Below, one piece after another: positions 35,241 through 43,041 of a stretch of 64,000 nt of DNA. The stretch covers positions 1-64,000 of the forward strand of contig NZ_MBSS01000014.1 of NCBI RefSeq assembly GCF_001695855.1, written 5' to 3'. The DNA is from Ensifer sp. LC163 (GTDB lineage: Bacteria > Pseudomonadota > Alphaproteobacteria > Rhizobiales > Rhizobiaceae). Made by a program: the position numbers and the translations under genes. Under the pieces are notes generated by a model. It worked only from the letters and a program-made list of their open reading frames with translations. It ran no database searches and was not told the origin of the DNA. Each line of letters starts with the position of its first letter. The stretch's first letter is position 1.

Positions 35241-37643
35241 TCAGCGCTGGGCGACCGGGCGAACCAGCGGCGTGACGCGGCGAATGGTAACGCGGCGGTT
35301 CTGCTGCTCGGCTTCCTCAGTGCGAACCTTCAGGAAGCGCTCGCCATAGCCCTGTGTCACCAGGTTTTCGGCAGGAATGCCGTAGACCTCGGTGAGCAGC
35401 GAGGCAACCGATTCGGCACGCTGGTCCGAAAGCACCAGGTTCGAGCGGTCCGAGCCGACGGCGTCCGTATGGCCTTCGATGAAGAAGGTTTCACCCGGAT
35501 CCTTGGCCAGCACCTTTTCCATGGCAGCGGCTACGCCGCGCATGGTCTTTGCCTGCGACATCGACACTTCCGCGCTGCCCGTCGGGAAGGTGATGGTGTC
35601 GAGGTCGATGCGGCGGACCTTGTCGCGCAGGCGTGCCGAGTGACGGACCTCGTCGATCGAATAGACGCGCTCGACGCGCTCCACCGGCGGCTCGGCCAGG
35701 AAGTCGTAGTAGTCGCGGCCCGGATCGTCCGAAACATCGGCGATATATTCGCGAACCGGGATGCGCAGACGCATCGGCGGCAGCTCGTAACCGACGTCGA
35801 TGATCGCCGGACGCGGGCCTTCGTCACGCTCAGGCGCGTAGATCATCAGGTACTCGTTGCCGTCACGGTCAATACGCGAACGCTGCAGGATGTCGCCGTA
35901 GCGATTGTAGATCGTGACGATCTGGTAGCCGCCGGGGCGAACGATGGTTTCGCGGGTACGGCCACGCGGCAGTTGGTCGTAGTACGTCTCTTCCGCATCG
36001 CGACGAAGGCGCGGGCGGTCGTCGCCACGAACGAAGATCTGGTCGCCGACGCCAAGAATGACGCGGTTGTCGATCTCCTGAATCACTTCCACATTGGTGA
36101 TGTTGTTGGTGACGTTGTTGACCGTCGTGTTGTTGTTGATCACCGTGTTGTTGATGACGGTGTTGTTGACGATGTTGGTCGTCTCCGGCACCACGAATAC
36201 GGGCGCTTCATCGATGCGTGTGCCTTGCTCGGTCAGGTTCGCCTCGATCTTCTGCGGCAGGTGGGCCTGGATTTCGGCCGGCATCAGCGCCTGCGCTGCG
36301 GCGTCATCGGCCGGCGGCGGAGCGCTTTCCTCCTGTGCACGCAGTTCTTCGCGCAATTTCTGGCGGTCTTCGCGAGCCTGGTTGCCGCCGACGTTGTCGG
36401 CATCCTTGTCGCTGTCGAGAACGGCCGCACCGTTTTCGACCGGAAGCACGACGGTCTCGTCAGTCGCCGCAGGATCTTCGGCGATCTTCAGCTTTTCTTC
36501 CTCGGTGCGGGTATCGACCACTTCCGGTACCGGCTGGACCTGCGGCTGCTGTTCGGCCGTCGCCGGCTGCTCGGTGCCCGGAACTGCCTGCCCCTCGCCC
36601 GTCTGCGGTTCGGTCGTCTGCGGCTCGACGGCGGGCGCTACGGCTTCGCCGGCATTCTGCCCATCGGTTACAGGCGGCTCTTCGCCCGCCTTCTGTTCTT
36701 CGGTCACCGGCGGTTGCTCGCCGGCATTCTGGCCTCCCGTTGCCGGCTGCTGGCCGGTCGCTTCATCGCCAGCCGGCGGGCAAGCGGTGGAGGCGTCCTG
36801 ACCTTCCGGAACAACGCACTCGCCTGCCTGAGCCTTCCTGGCTTCTTCGGCTTGACGTGCGGCCTCTGCCTCGGCAGCCTTCTGCTGTTCGGCGGCCTGG
36901 CGGGCGGCTTCGTCTTCCGCAGCCTTCTGCTCGTCGGCGGCCTTCTGCTGGGCTTCGCTTTCGGCAGCCTTCTGTTCGTCGGCGGCCTTCTGGGCTTCTG
37001 CAGCTTTCTCCTGCTCGGCGGCCTGGCGCGCAGCCTCGTCTTCAGCAGCCTTCTGCTGTTCAGCGGCCTGGCGGGCGGCTTCCTCTTCGGCAGCCTTTTG
37101 CTGTTCGGCGGCCTGACGCGCCGCCTCTTCTTCTGCCGCCTTCTGCTGTTCGGCCGCTTGCTGCTCCTGCTGCTGGCGTGCGGCTTCCTCTTCTGCAGCC
37201 CGCTGAGCTGCTGCCGCCTTCTCCTGTTCGGCAGCCTGGCGGGCGGCCTCTTCCTCGGCAGCCTTCTGCTGTTCAGCGGCTTGGCGGGCGGCCTCTTCCT
37301 CGGCAGCCTTCTGCTGCTCGGCGGCCTGGCGGGCAGCCTCTTCTTCGGCAGCCCTCTGCTGTTCGGCGGCCTGGCGGGCAGCCTCTTCTTCGGCAGCCTT
37401 CTGCTGTTCGGCGGCCTGCTGCTCCTGCTGCTGGCGCTGCGCTTTAGCTTCCGCCGCACGCTGCTGCTCTTCGGCCTGGCGCTGCTGCAGCAGCAGAAGC
37501 TCTTCGTCCGACGGCTGACCGCTCCCTTCCTGCGCCACCTCGAACGGCTTCATCAGGCTGTCGGCAAGGGCTGGTTGCACCGCAAGCGACACCGAGAGCA
37601 CCGGCAGCGCCACGGTTGCGAATAGTCTGGATCGAATCGACAT
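35241..37643 (-). CDS. OmpA-family protein with long Ala/Glu/Gln repeat region
   Basis: An 800-residue envelope protein: signal peptide (1-27), a charged repeat region (about 50-270) of 15-residue AARQAAEQQKAAEEE-type units predicted to form a coiled coil, a Pro/Thr/Gln-rich linker (280-380), an Asn/Thr/Val block near 489-517 (NNTVINNTVINNNTTVNN), a conserved beta-rich segment, and a C-terminal OmpA peptidoglycan-binding domain (about 685-790) with FIEGHTDAVGSDRSNLVLSD and QQNRRVTI. It probably bridges the outer membrane or periplasm to peptidoglycan. AGGAAGG precedes the ATG. The repeat makes this gene prone to length change. Confidence 0.9.
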   Translation of the reverse strand: MSIRSRLFATVALPVLSVSLAVQPALADSLMKPFEVAQEGSGQPSDEELLLLQQRQAEEQQRAAEAKAQRQQQEQQAAEQQKAAEEEAARQAAEQQRAAEEEAARQAAEQQKAAEEEAARQAAEQQKAAEEEAARQAAEQEKAAAAQRAAEEEAARQQQEQQAAEQQKAAEEEAARQAAEQQKAAEEEAARQAAEQQKAAEDEAARQAAEQEKAAEAQKAADEQKAAESEAQQKAADEQKAAEDEAARQAAEQQKAAEAEAARQAEEARKAQAGECVVPEGQDASTACPPAGDEATGQQPATGGQNAGEQPPVTEEQKAGEEPPVTDGQNAGEAVAPAVEPQTTEPQTGEGQAVPGTEQPATAEQQPQVQPVPEVVDTRTEEEKLKIAEDPAATDETVVLPVENGAAVLDSDKDADNVGGNQAREDRQKLREELRAQEESAPPPADDAAAQALMPAEIQAHLPQKIEANLTEQGTRIDEAPVFVVPETTNIVNNTVINNTVINNNTTVNNVTNNITNVEVIQEIDNRVILGVGDQIFVRGDDRPRLRRDAEETYYDQLPRGRTRETIVRPGGYQIVTIYNRYGDILQRSRIDRDGNEYLMIYAPERDEGPRPAIIDVGYELPPMRLRIPVREYIADVSDDPGRDYYDFLAEPPVERVERVYSIDEVRHSARLRDKVRRIDLDTITFPTGSAEVSMSQAKTMRGVAAAMEKVLAKDPGETFFIEGHTDAVGSDRSNLVLSDQRAESVASLLTEVYGIPAENLVTQGYGERFLKVRTEEAEQQNRRVTIRRVTPLVRPVAQR
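36849..37412 (-). repeat. Imperfect in-frame tandem repeats in the OmpA-like gene
   Basis: About 560 bp of imperfect 45-bp units encode residues 78-265, each roughly EEEAARQAAEQQKAA, with variant blocks (QQQEQQ, EKAAAAQRAA, ADEQKAAESEA) dividing the run. The units keep the reading frame, so slippage would change length without breaking the protein. Confidence 0.85.
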
Positions 37644-37698
37644 TGTCTTCCTTCCTCGTCCTGGGAGGTCCCTGGCCTGCCACTGTTACCCACCGGAC

Positions 37699-37766
37699 AG
37701 CCGGTTCGGCAACAGGAGACAAGCGTGAATTCTCAAGGGCCTTGATCCAAGGTTCCGGCTTTTTTG
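37699..37766 (+). promoter_or_regulatory. Possible leader peptide and attenuator-like hairpin
   Basis: In the 415-bp gap 37644-38058, the plus strand has AGGAG, then a GTG at 37725 opening a six-codon frame (MNSQGP, stop at 37743-37745). It overlaps a hairpin CCTTG-ATC-CAAGG, enclosed by AGCCGG/CCGGCT and followed by six Ts (37760-37765). The arrangement resembles an attenuator or a short terminated RNA about 290 bp upstream of the transporter gene. The rest of the gap shows nothing I recognise. Confidence 0.35.
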
Positions 37767-38058
37767 TGTTGCCCGTCAAACGAGCCACCAACGCAACGCC
37801 CGAACCTCCAATCGGTTCCCGCAATAGGCGTAGCCGAAGCAAGATTAACCGCCGCTGAACAGGTCGTTCATGTTCGCGCCGATCACGGCCGCAGCAATCT
37901 CCGGTAGAAATCCTTTTCCCGGTGGGTGCTTTCGCTTTCCTGTTGATTTTTGCTGGAAAACAGTACGAATATCGCTCCAACCGGCGGCAAGCGCCCCGGT
38001 CAAGATAGGCATCCGCAAACAACAAAAACCCGGATGTCGGCCAACAGAGAGGACTATC

Positions 38059-38841
38059 ATGCGTATTTCCAGACGGCTGGCAGCCGCCGCATCGGCTGCC
38101 GTTTTCGTGCTCATGGCTGGCTCGGCCATGGCAGATGGCGAAAAGGTCGTTATCGGCACGGAAGGCGCCTACCCGCCCTTCAACAACCTCGAATCCGACG
38201 GCACGCTGACCGGCTTCGACGTCGACATCGCGAAGGCCCTTTGCGTCGAGATGAAGGCGGAATGCACGTTCGTGACGCAGGACTGGGACGGCATCATTCC
38301 GGCACTGATCGCCAAGAAGTTCGACGCCATCATCGCGTCCATGTCGATCACTGCCGAGCGCAAGGAAAAGGTCGACTTCACCAACAAGTACTACAACACG
38401 CCGCCGGCGATCGTGGTGCCGAAGGATTCGCCGATCACCGACGCAACCGAGGCGGCCCTGGCTGGCAAGACGCTCGGCGCGCAGGGCTCGACCACCCACT
38501 CCAACTATGCCGAAGCGCATATGAAGGAAGCGGAAATCAAGCTCTATCCGACCGCGGAAGAATACAAGCTCGACATCGTCAATGGCCGCGTCGACGCGGT
38601 GATCGACGACGTAGTGGTGCTTTCGGAGTGGCTGAAGTCGGCTGACGGTGCATGCTGCAAACTGCTCGGCACGCTGCCGGTGGACCCCGTCATCAACGGC
38701 GAAGGCGCCGGCATCGCCGTGCGCAAGGGCGACGACGCGCTGCGGGAGAAGTTCAACAAGGCGATCGAAGCCATCCGCGCCAACGGCAAGTACAAGGAAA
38801 TCAACGAAAAGTACTTCCCGTTCGACGTTTATGGCAGCTGA
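38059..38841 (+). CDS. Amino-acid ABC transporter substrate-binding protein (HisJ/ArgT type)
   Basis: A 260-residue periplasmic binding protein with a signal peptide (residues 1-25, cleavage after AMA) and the family-3 solute-binding fold. Seen are IGTEGAYPPFNNLESDG, the signature GFDVDIAKALCVEMK, SMSITAERKEKVDFTNKYY, and the hinge NGRVDAVIDDVVVLSEW. The resemblance is to lysine/arginine/ornithine/histidine or opine receptors; the exact ligand is not determined. AGAGAGGA precedes the ATG. A hairpin between this gene and the permeases would favour excess receptor. Confidence 0.92.
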   Translation: MRISRRLAAAASAAVFVLMAGSAMADGEKVVIGTEGAYPPFNNLESDGTLTGFDVDIAKALCVEMKAECTFVTQDWDGIIPALIAKKFDAIIASMSITAERKEKVDFTNKYYNTPPAIVVPKDSPITDATEAALAGKTLGAQGSTTHSNYAEAHMKEAEIKLYPTAEEYKLDIVNGRVDAVIDDVVVLSEWLKSADGACCKLLGTLPVDPVINGEGAGIAVRKGDDALREKFNKAIEAIRANGKYKEINEKYFPFDVYGS

Positions 38842-38908
38842 TCAACGGCTTCCGGCCTGATTTCCTAGTGAATCATGCCGGAAAAACGTTGGTTCATGAA
38901 AAAAATGC

Positions 38909-38941
38909 AACGGCGGACGGCTTGCCCTTCCGCCGTTTTTG
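38909..38941 (+). terminator. Partial terminator between receptor and permease genes
   Basis: A 9-bp stem (AACGGCGGA / TCCGCCGTT) with an 11-base loop is followed by TTTTGTTT, 67 bp after the receptor stop. In binding-protein operons such sites commonly let a fraction of transcripts continue into the permeases. Confidence 0.8.
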
Positions 38942-39010
38942 TTTGACAAGAACCTAAAACACAAGCGCGATCCATATGCATAAGAACAGCGCAAAGGGGA
39001 ATTCTCTGAC

Positions 39011-39814
39011 ATGAGCGGGTTATTTGCCGGCTTCTATTCGATCCTAGCCTGGGTCGGCTCCATCGTGGATCCATTGTGCGGCCCGGTCGGCGTATTTCGC
39101 TGGCTGGCACCCGGCACGCTGCTGGCCTGCGGCGATGCAGGCTGGGGCGACGAGATCGCCTACGGCTTCGTTGTCACCGCAAGCCTTGCCATCGCGACTT
39201 TGCCCGTCGGCCTGCTGATCGGCTTCTTCGTAGCCCTTGGCAAGCAGTCTGAAGAGCGCACTGTCCGGCTCGCGTCGAATATCTACACCACCATCTTCCG
39301 CGGCCTGCCGGAACTCTTGACGCTGTTCATCGTCTATTACGGCCTGCAGATCCTGGTACAGCAGCTCCTGGCATCGTTCGGCTACGAGGGACCCGTCGAG
39401 ATCAACGCCTTCTTTGCCGGCATGATCGCCCTTGGCGTGGTCTTCTCGGCCTATTGCTCCGAGGTTCTGCTGTCAGCCTTCAAGGCGATCCCGCATGGCC
39501 AGTACGAGGCGGGTGCTGCCCTCGGGCTTCATCGCAGCCGCACCATGCGGCTGATCATCCTGCCGCAGCTCGTGCGCATCGCCTTGCCCGGCCTCGGCAA
39601 CCTCTGGATGGCGCTGCTGAAAGACACGGCGCTCGTCTCGGTCGTCGGCCTGCCCGACATCCTGCGCCAGACCGGCATCGCCGCCCGCGTCACCAAGCAG
39701 GCGTTCGAGTTCTTCGGCATGGCCTGCATCCTCTTCCTGGTGCTGGCCATGGTTTCGTCGATCATATTCTCGAACCTTGAACGCTGGACCAAACGCGCGG
39801 AGATGGGCCGATGA
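39011..39814 (+). CDS. Amino-acid ABC transporter permease (HisQ type)
   Basis: A 267-residue inner-membrane permease of the polar amino-acid uptake family with about five to six helices. The ABC-contact loop is visible as GQYEAGAALGLHRSRTMRLI, and RGLPELLTLFIVYYG is the conserved N-terminal family segment. It pairs with the next gene, which it overlaps by four bases, to form the heterodimeric channel for the receptor encoded upstream. Confidence 0.92.
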   Translation: MSGLFAGFYSILAWVGSIVDPLCGPVGVFRWLAPGTLLACGDAGWGDEIAYGFVVTASLAIATLPVGLLIGFFVALGKQSEERTVRLASNIYTTIFRGLPELLTLFIVYYGLQILVQQLLASFGYEGPVEINAFFAGMIALGVVFSAYCSEVLLSAFKAIPHGQYEAGAALGLHRSRTMRLIILPQLVRIALPGLGNLWMALLKDTALVSVVGLPDILRQTGIAARVTKQAFEFFGMACILFLVLAMVSSIIFSNLERWTKRAEMGR

Positions 39815-40641
39815 GCTTCGTCGAGACGATGATCCCGCCGCAGGCACCGCCACCGGCGCCGCCCAAGCCTTATACCCTCGCCCGCTTTGTCGGCAGCGTA
39901 ACGCTCGGCATCTGGCTCGCCCTCGGCGTCGGCATATTCCTCACCGTCGTCAACGGCTGGGACCCGGCGAAATTCACCAAATACGGTCCGAGCTTCCTGT
40001 CCGGCCTTGGCGTCACCCTGATGCTGGTGGCCTGCTCGGTCGTGCTCGGCGCCATCCTTTCGCTGCCGGTCGCGCTCGGTCGCATGTCGAAGAACAAGAT
40101 CTGGTCGTGGCTTGCCTATGCCTATGTCTACTTCTTCCGCGGTACGCCGTTGATCGCCCAGCTCTTTCTGATCTACTACGGCCTCGGCAGCTTCCGCCCG
40201 CAACTGGAATCGGTCGGCCTCTGGTGGTTCTTCCGCGAGGCCTGGAATTGCGCGCTCTTTGCCTTCACGCTGAACACCGCCGCCTATCAGGCGGAAATCC
40301 TGCGCGGTTCGATCGAGAGCGTGCCGCGCGGCCAGCGCGAAGGTGCAGCCGCCCTTGGCTTGTCGGAACGCATCGCATTCTACAAGATCATTCTGCCGCA
40401 GGCGATGATCGTGGCGCTGCGCCCCTACGGCAACGAGATCATCCTGATGATCAAGGGCTCGGCGATCGTCGCGATCGTCACGGTGTTCGACTTGATGGGT
40501 GAGACGCGCCGTGCCTTTTCGCGCACCTTCGACTACCAGATGTATGTCTGGGCGGCGATCCTCTATCTGCTGATGGTCGAACTGCTTCGCAACATCTGGG
40601 CCTGGCTGGAAAATCGCCTGACGCGGCATCTGAAGCGCTAA
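39811..40641 (+). CDS. Amino-acid ABC transporter permease (HisM type)
   Basis: A 276-residue inner-membrane permease, partner of the HisQ-type protein. Motifs include FRGTPLIAQLFLIYYGLGSF and the EAA loop GQREGAAALGLSERIAFYK, followed by ILPQAMI. It begins with an ATGA overlap. A very strong hairpin follows the stop, and the next gene is unrelated, so the operon ends without an ATP-binding protein gene; the ATPase must be shared or encoded elsewhere. Confidence 0.92.
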   Translation: MSFVETMIPPQAPPPAPPKPYTLARFVGSVTLGIWLALGVGIFLTVVNGWDPAKFTKYGPSFLSGLGVTLMLVACSVVLGAILSLPVALGRMSKNKIWSWLAYAYVYFFRGTPLIAQLFLIYYGLGSFRPQLESVGLWWFFREAWNCALFAFTLNTAAYQAEILRGSIESVPRGQREGAAALGLSERIAFYKIILPQAMIVALRPYGNEIILMIKGSAIVAIVTVFDLMGETRRAFSRTFDYQMYVWAAILYLLMVELLRNIWAWLENRLTRHLKR

Positions 40642-40665
40642 AACCTGGCTATCGATCGAGTCATG

Positions 40666-40707
40666 AATGGCTTGGCAGCACTCCTCAAAGAGTGCTGCCA
40701 AGCCATT
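40666..40707. terminator. Strong hairpin after the transporter permeases
   Basis: A perfect 18-bp stem (AATGGCTTGGCAGCACTC / GAGTGCTGCCAAGCCATT) with a 6-base loop starts 24 bp after the stop codon. Only GTTATT follows, but the stem strength supports termination. Confidence 0.75.
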
Positions 40708-40748
40708 GTTATTACGCCAAAAGTTTCAGATTGGAGCAAATATTAGAA

Positions 40749-40766
40749 CTTGATTAATAAATCAAG
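40749..40766. promoter_or_regulatory. Inverted repeat upstream of usg
   Basis: CTTGATT-AATA-AATCAAG, a perfect 7-bp inverted repeat, lies 43 bp before the usg start in an A/T-rich segment. It could be an operator. The TTGAT and ATCAA halves recall FNR/FixK boxes, but the spacer is six instead of four bases. Confidence 0.35.
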
Positions 40767-40809
40767 CGTTTCATCATAGAGACCAACCTTTGCGAAAAGT
40801 GAGGTTCAT

Positions 40810-41076
40810 ATGACGAACGAAATGGAACTGCAGCTGAAGGGCTACGGCGTGACCACGGCCCAGATCCTGTACCGCATGCCGGACCATCCGACGTTTCTGC
40901 AGACCTATATCTGGCAGCACTACGACATCGCCCCGGACTTCCCGGAGATGCGCGGCTTCCTGAAGTTCTGGCAGGAAAAACTGGACGGCCCGCTGCATTC
41001 TGTACGCTACGTACATCGCAAGCTGGTATCGGCCACCGAATGGCGGGCACTCAAGGGCGAGTTCATCCTGCACTGA
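40810..41076 (+). CDS. usg: Usg-family protein
   Basis: An 88-residue protein of the Usg family, small alphaproteobacterial proteins sometimes mislabelled as tryptophan-synthase-like. Seen are LKGYGVTTAQILYRMPDHP, FLQTYIWQHYDIAPDFP and the Arg/Lys-rich end VRYVHRKLVSATEWRALKGE. Function is not established. GAGG lies 5 bp before the ATG. It is monocistronic between a strong hairpin and a RIME copy. Confidence 0.88.
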   Translation: MTNEMELQLKGYGVTTAQILYRMPDHPTFLQTYIWQHYDIAPDFPEMRGFLKFWQEKLDGPLHSVRYVHRKLVSATEWRALKGEFILH

Positions 41077-41087
41077 ACCCGCCCGCG

Positions 41088-41193
41088 ACTGCATGATGCC
41101 TTGAACCGGATTCGATCCGGCACGAATATTATGCAGCCAGGTTAAGGCGTTACAGCGTCCTTAGCCTGTCACACTCGACGCACGGCGCTGTAG
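41088..41193 (-). repeat. RIME-like double palindrome, copy 6 (reverse)
   Basis: A diverged reverse-orientation copy: ACTGCATGATGCC, inner CCGGATTCGATCCGG, then TTACAGCGTCC...GCGCTGTAG. With copy 7 in forward orientation it flanks the SDR gene as an inverted pair. Confidence 0.75.
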
Positions 41194-41205
41194 ACAACGA
41201 CGAAA

Positions 41206-41910
41206 TCAGACCGAGCGGGTAATGCCGCCGTCGATGCGGATGTTCTGGCCGGTGATGTAGGCACCCCGGTCGGTCGCCAGAAGCGCGATCAGTTCCGCCA
41301 CCTCCTCCGACGTGCCGTAACGCTTCATCGGGATCCGGTTGCGCCGCTCCTCCGTCTCGGGCAGGCTGTCGATGAAGCCGGGAAGCACGTTGTTCATGCG
41401 GATATTCTCGGCGGCATACTGATCCGAGAACAGCTTGGTGAAAGCGGCAAGCCCCGAACGGAAAACGCCCGATGTCGGAAACAGCGGATCGGGCTCGAAG
41501 GCCGCATAGGTCGAGATGTTGACGATGCTGCCCGACTTCTGCTCGCGCATAATCGGCGTCACCAATCGTGCCGGACGGACTGCGTTGAGGAAATAGACCT
41601 CCATGCCCTTGTGCCAATCCTCATCGGTCAGCTCCAGCACCGGCGCGCGCGGGCCGTGGCCGGCCGAATTAATCAGCGCGTCGATACGGCCCCAGGTATC
41701 ATACGCCTTGTCCACCAGGCGCTTCAGGTCGTCGTTGGACTGGTTCGAGCCGGTGACGCCGAGACCGCCGAGTTCCTTGGCCAGCGCCTCGCCCTTGCCC
41801 GACGATGACAGGATCGCCACGCGGTACCCTTCGGCCGCCATCCGTCGCGCCGCGACCGCCCCCATGCCGGAACCGCCCGCCGTGATCACCGCTACTTTTT
41901 CGCCAGCCAT
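41206..41910 (-). CDS. Atypical short-chain dehydrogenase/reductase
   Basis: A 234-residue Rossmann-fold SDR. The cofactor motif is VITAGGSGMGAVAARRMA (TGxxxGxG with Ala for the second residue of the usual TGG), NSAGHG replaces NNAG, and the Ser strand is SGSIVNIST. The catalytic Tyr-x3-Lys is missing: the corresponding helix reads PTSGVFRSGLAAFTKLFSDQ. The C-terminal GQNIRIDGGITRSV is normal. It may be a subgroup with another mechanism or a non-catalytic binding role. AGGAG precedes the ATG. The gene sits between two inverted RIME copies. Confidence 0.87.
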   Translation of the reverse strand: MAGEKVAVITAGGSGMGAVAARRMAAEGYRVAILSSSGKGEALAKELGGLGVTGSNQSNDDLKRLVDKAYDTWGRIDALINSAGHGPRAPVLELTDEDWHKGMEVYFLNAVRPARLVTPIMREQKSGSIVNISTYAAFEPDPLFPTSGVFRSGLAAFTKLFSDQYAAENIRMNNVLPGFIDSLPETEERRNRIPMKRYGTSEEVAELIALLATDRGAYITGQNIRIDGGITRSV

Positions 41911-41935
41911 AGTGTTGCTCCTGTTCGGCTTTTCT

Positions 41936-42042
41936 TACAGCGCCGCGTGTCAAATATGACGCGCAAAGGACGCTGTAACGCTTTAAACTTGCTGCATAAT
42001 TTTGTCCTTAAATCGGATCCGATTTAAGGAATTATGCAGTAG
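41936..42042 (+). repeat. RIME-like double palindrome, copy 7 (forward)
   Basis: A full element: TACAGCGCCGCGTGTC with GACGCGCAAAGGACGCTGTA, then the second palindrome around TTAAATCGGATCCGATTTAA, ending ATGCAGTAG. It starts 26 bp upstream of the SDR start codon. Confidence 0.8.
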
Positions 42043-42133
42043 CCGGGATAGAAGCAGTCGGCTGCGGCAATCTCAAATGACAAATTCTGAAGACAGCCAC
42101 AAATGCACACATCCTTGCGGGAGGTATGCAGTG

Positions 42134-42859
42134 TCAGACGTGGACCTCGCCATGGGCAAGCTCGCCCTCACCCGGTTCCCTGTGCAACGAGCCGTAGAGC
42201 ACGACGGCGTAGAACAGCACGACCACCAGGATGACAGGCCAGCCCGGCAACGGGCCGAGCGCTGCATTCTCCGCGACATCGGTCCAGGTGCGCACGTGCC
42301 CGAAGGGCTCGCCATTGGTCGACATCTTCGGCGACGAGATCTTGAGCGCCCAGGCGAGCAGCAGGATCAGGTACATCCAGCAATAATTGCGCTGCAGCCG
42401 ACGGCAGAGCGCCTCGCGGTAGCTCATCAGGAATGCCGGCTTGCGCAGGCTCTTGGCGATCGCCGCCGCCCAGTTGAGGTTCGGCGCCCCGTCCGGCGCC
42501 AGGATCTGTGCGAAGTATCCACGCTCGAGTTGGCGCACCCGGGCGCGGTAGACGTCGAAGAACCGGTAGCGCCGGGCCTCGATCAGAAGCAGCAGCGTGA
42601 TCAGCAGCATGGCAAACAGCAGCACGCCATGATGGGAGGAAGGAGTCGACAACGATACCGACAACAGGGCGGCGACCACGGTAATCGCCCAGTTGGACGT
42701 GCGGTCGATGCGATCCCGCCAGCCGGCCATTCGCCCCATTTCGCCGCGATAATAATGCACGATGGCGTTAATCTGCTCCTGCGAGGTCTGGGGCAGCGGC
42801 GGGCCCTTCAGCTCCTTGATTTCCGTGCCCACAAGCAGCGGACCGAGTTCGGCGGCCAT
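42134..42859 (-). CDS. DUF2270 membrane protein
   Basis: A 241-residue protein of the DUF2270 family. The N-terminal family block is NAIVHYYRGEMGRMAGWRDR followed by IDRTSNWAITVVAALLS. There are four hydrophobic helices (about residues 58-74, 80-95, 158-172 and 208-226). The role is not known. The ATG at 42859 is preferred to the one two codons earlier because GGAGG is then 8 bp upstream. It is a single gene, divergent from the methyltransferase. Confidence 0.85.
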   Translation of the reverse strand: MAAELGPLLVGTEIKELKGPPLPQTSQEQINAIVHYYRGEMGRMAGWRDRIDRTSNWAITVVAALLSVSLSTPSSHHGVLLFAMLLITLLLLIEARRYRFFDVYRARVRQLERGYFAQILAPDGAPNLNWAAAIAKSLRKPAFLMSYREALCRRLQRNYCWMYLILLLAWALKISSPKMSTNGEPFGHVRTWTDVAENAALGPLPGWPVILVVVLFYAVVLYGSLHREPGEGELAHGEVHV

Positions 42860-43041
42860 CGGCATTTCCTCCGTCTTTTCTTGTTGTTGCGATCATGAAC
42901 CCTTTCCCCCCAAGGATAAATCCCGTGCTCGCCGCCCGCCGCCATTTTTTGCTTCTCAGTCGCCCTGACGGCGCAAGGATCCCGGCCGGCCGCGGCTTGC
43001 GGCGCATTGCCAAAAGCGGCCTTCGGACGTAAGAAGCGCGC

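Noticed and set aside
35469-37625. 718-codon plus-strand reading frame opposite the OmpA-like gene
   Set aside because: It is the mirror of an Ala/Glu/Gln-rich gene in GC-biased DNA; its product is a Leu/Gly/Arg-rich low-complexity string with no start signal, while the minus strand gives a signal peptide and an OmpA domain.
40749-40766. FNR/FixK box upstream of usg
   Set aside because: The TTGAT and ATCAA half-sites are separated by six bases, not the four required for FNR-type binding, so only a generic inverted repeat is reported.
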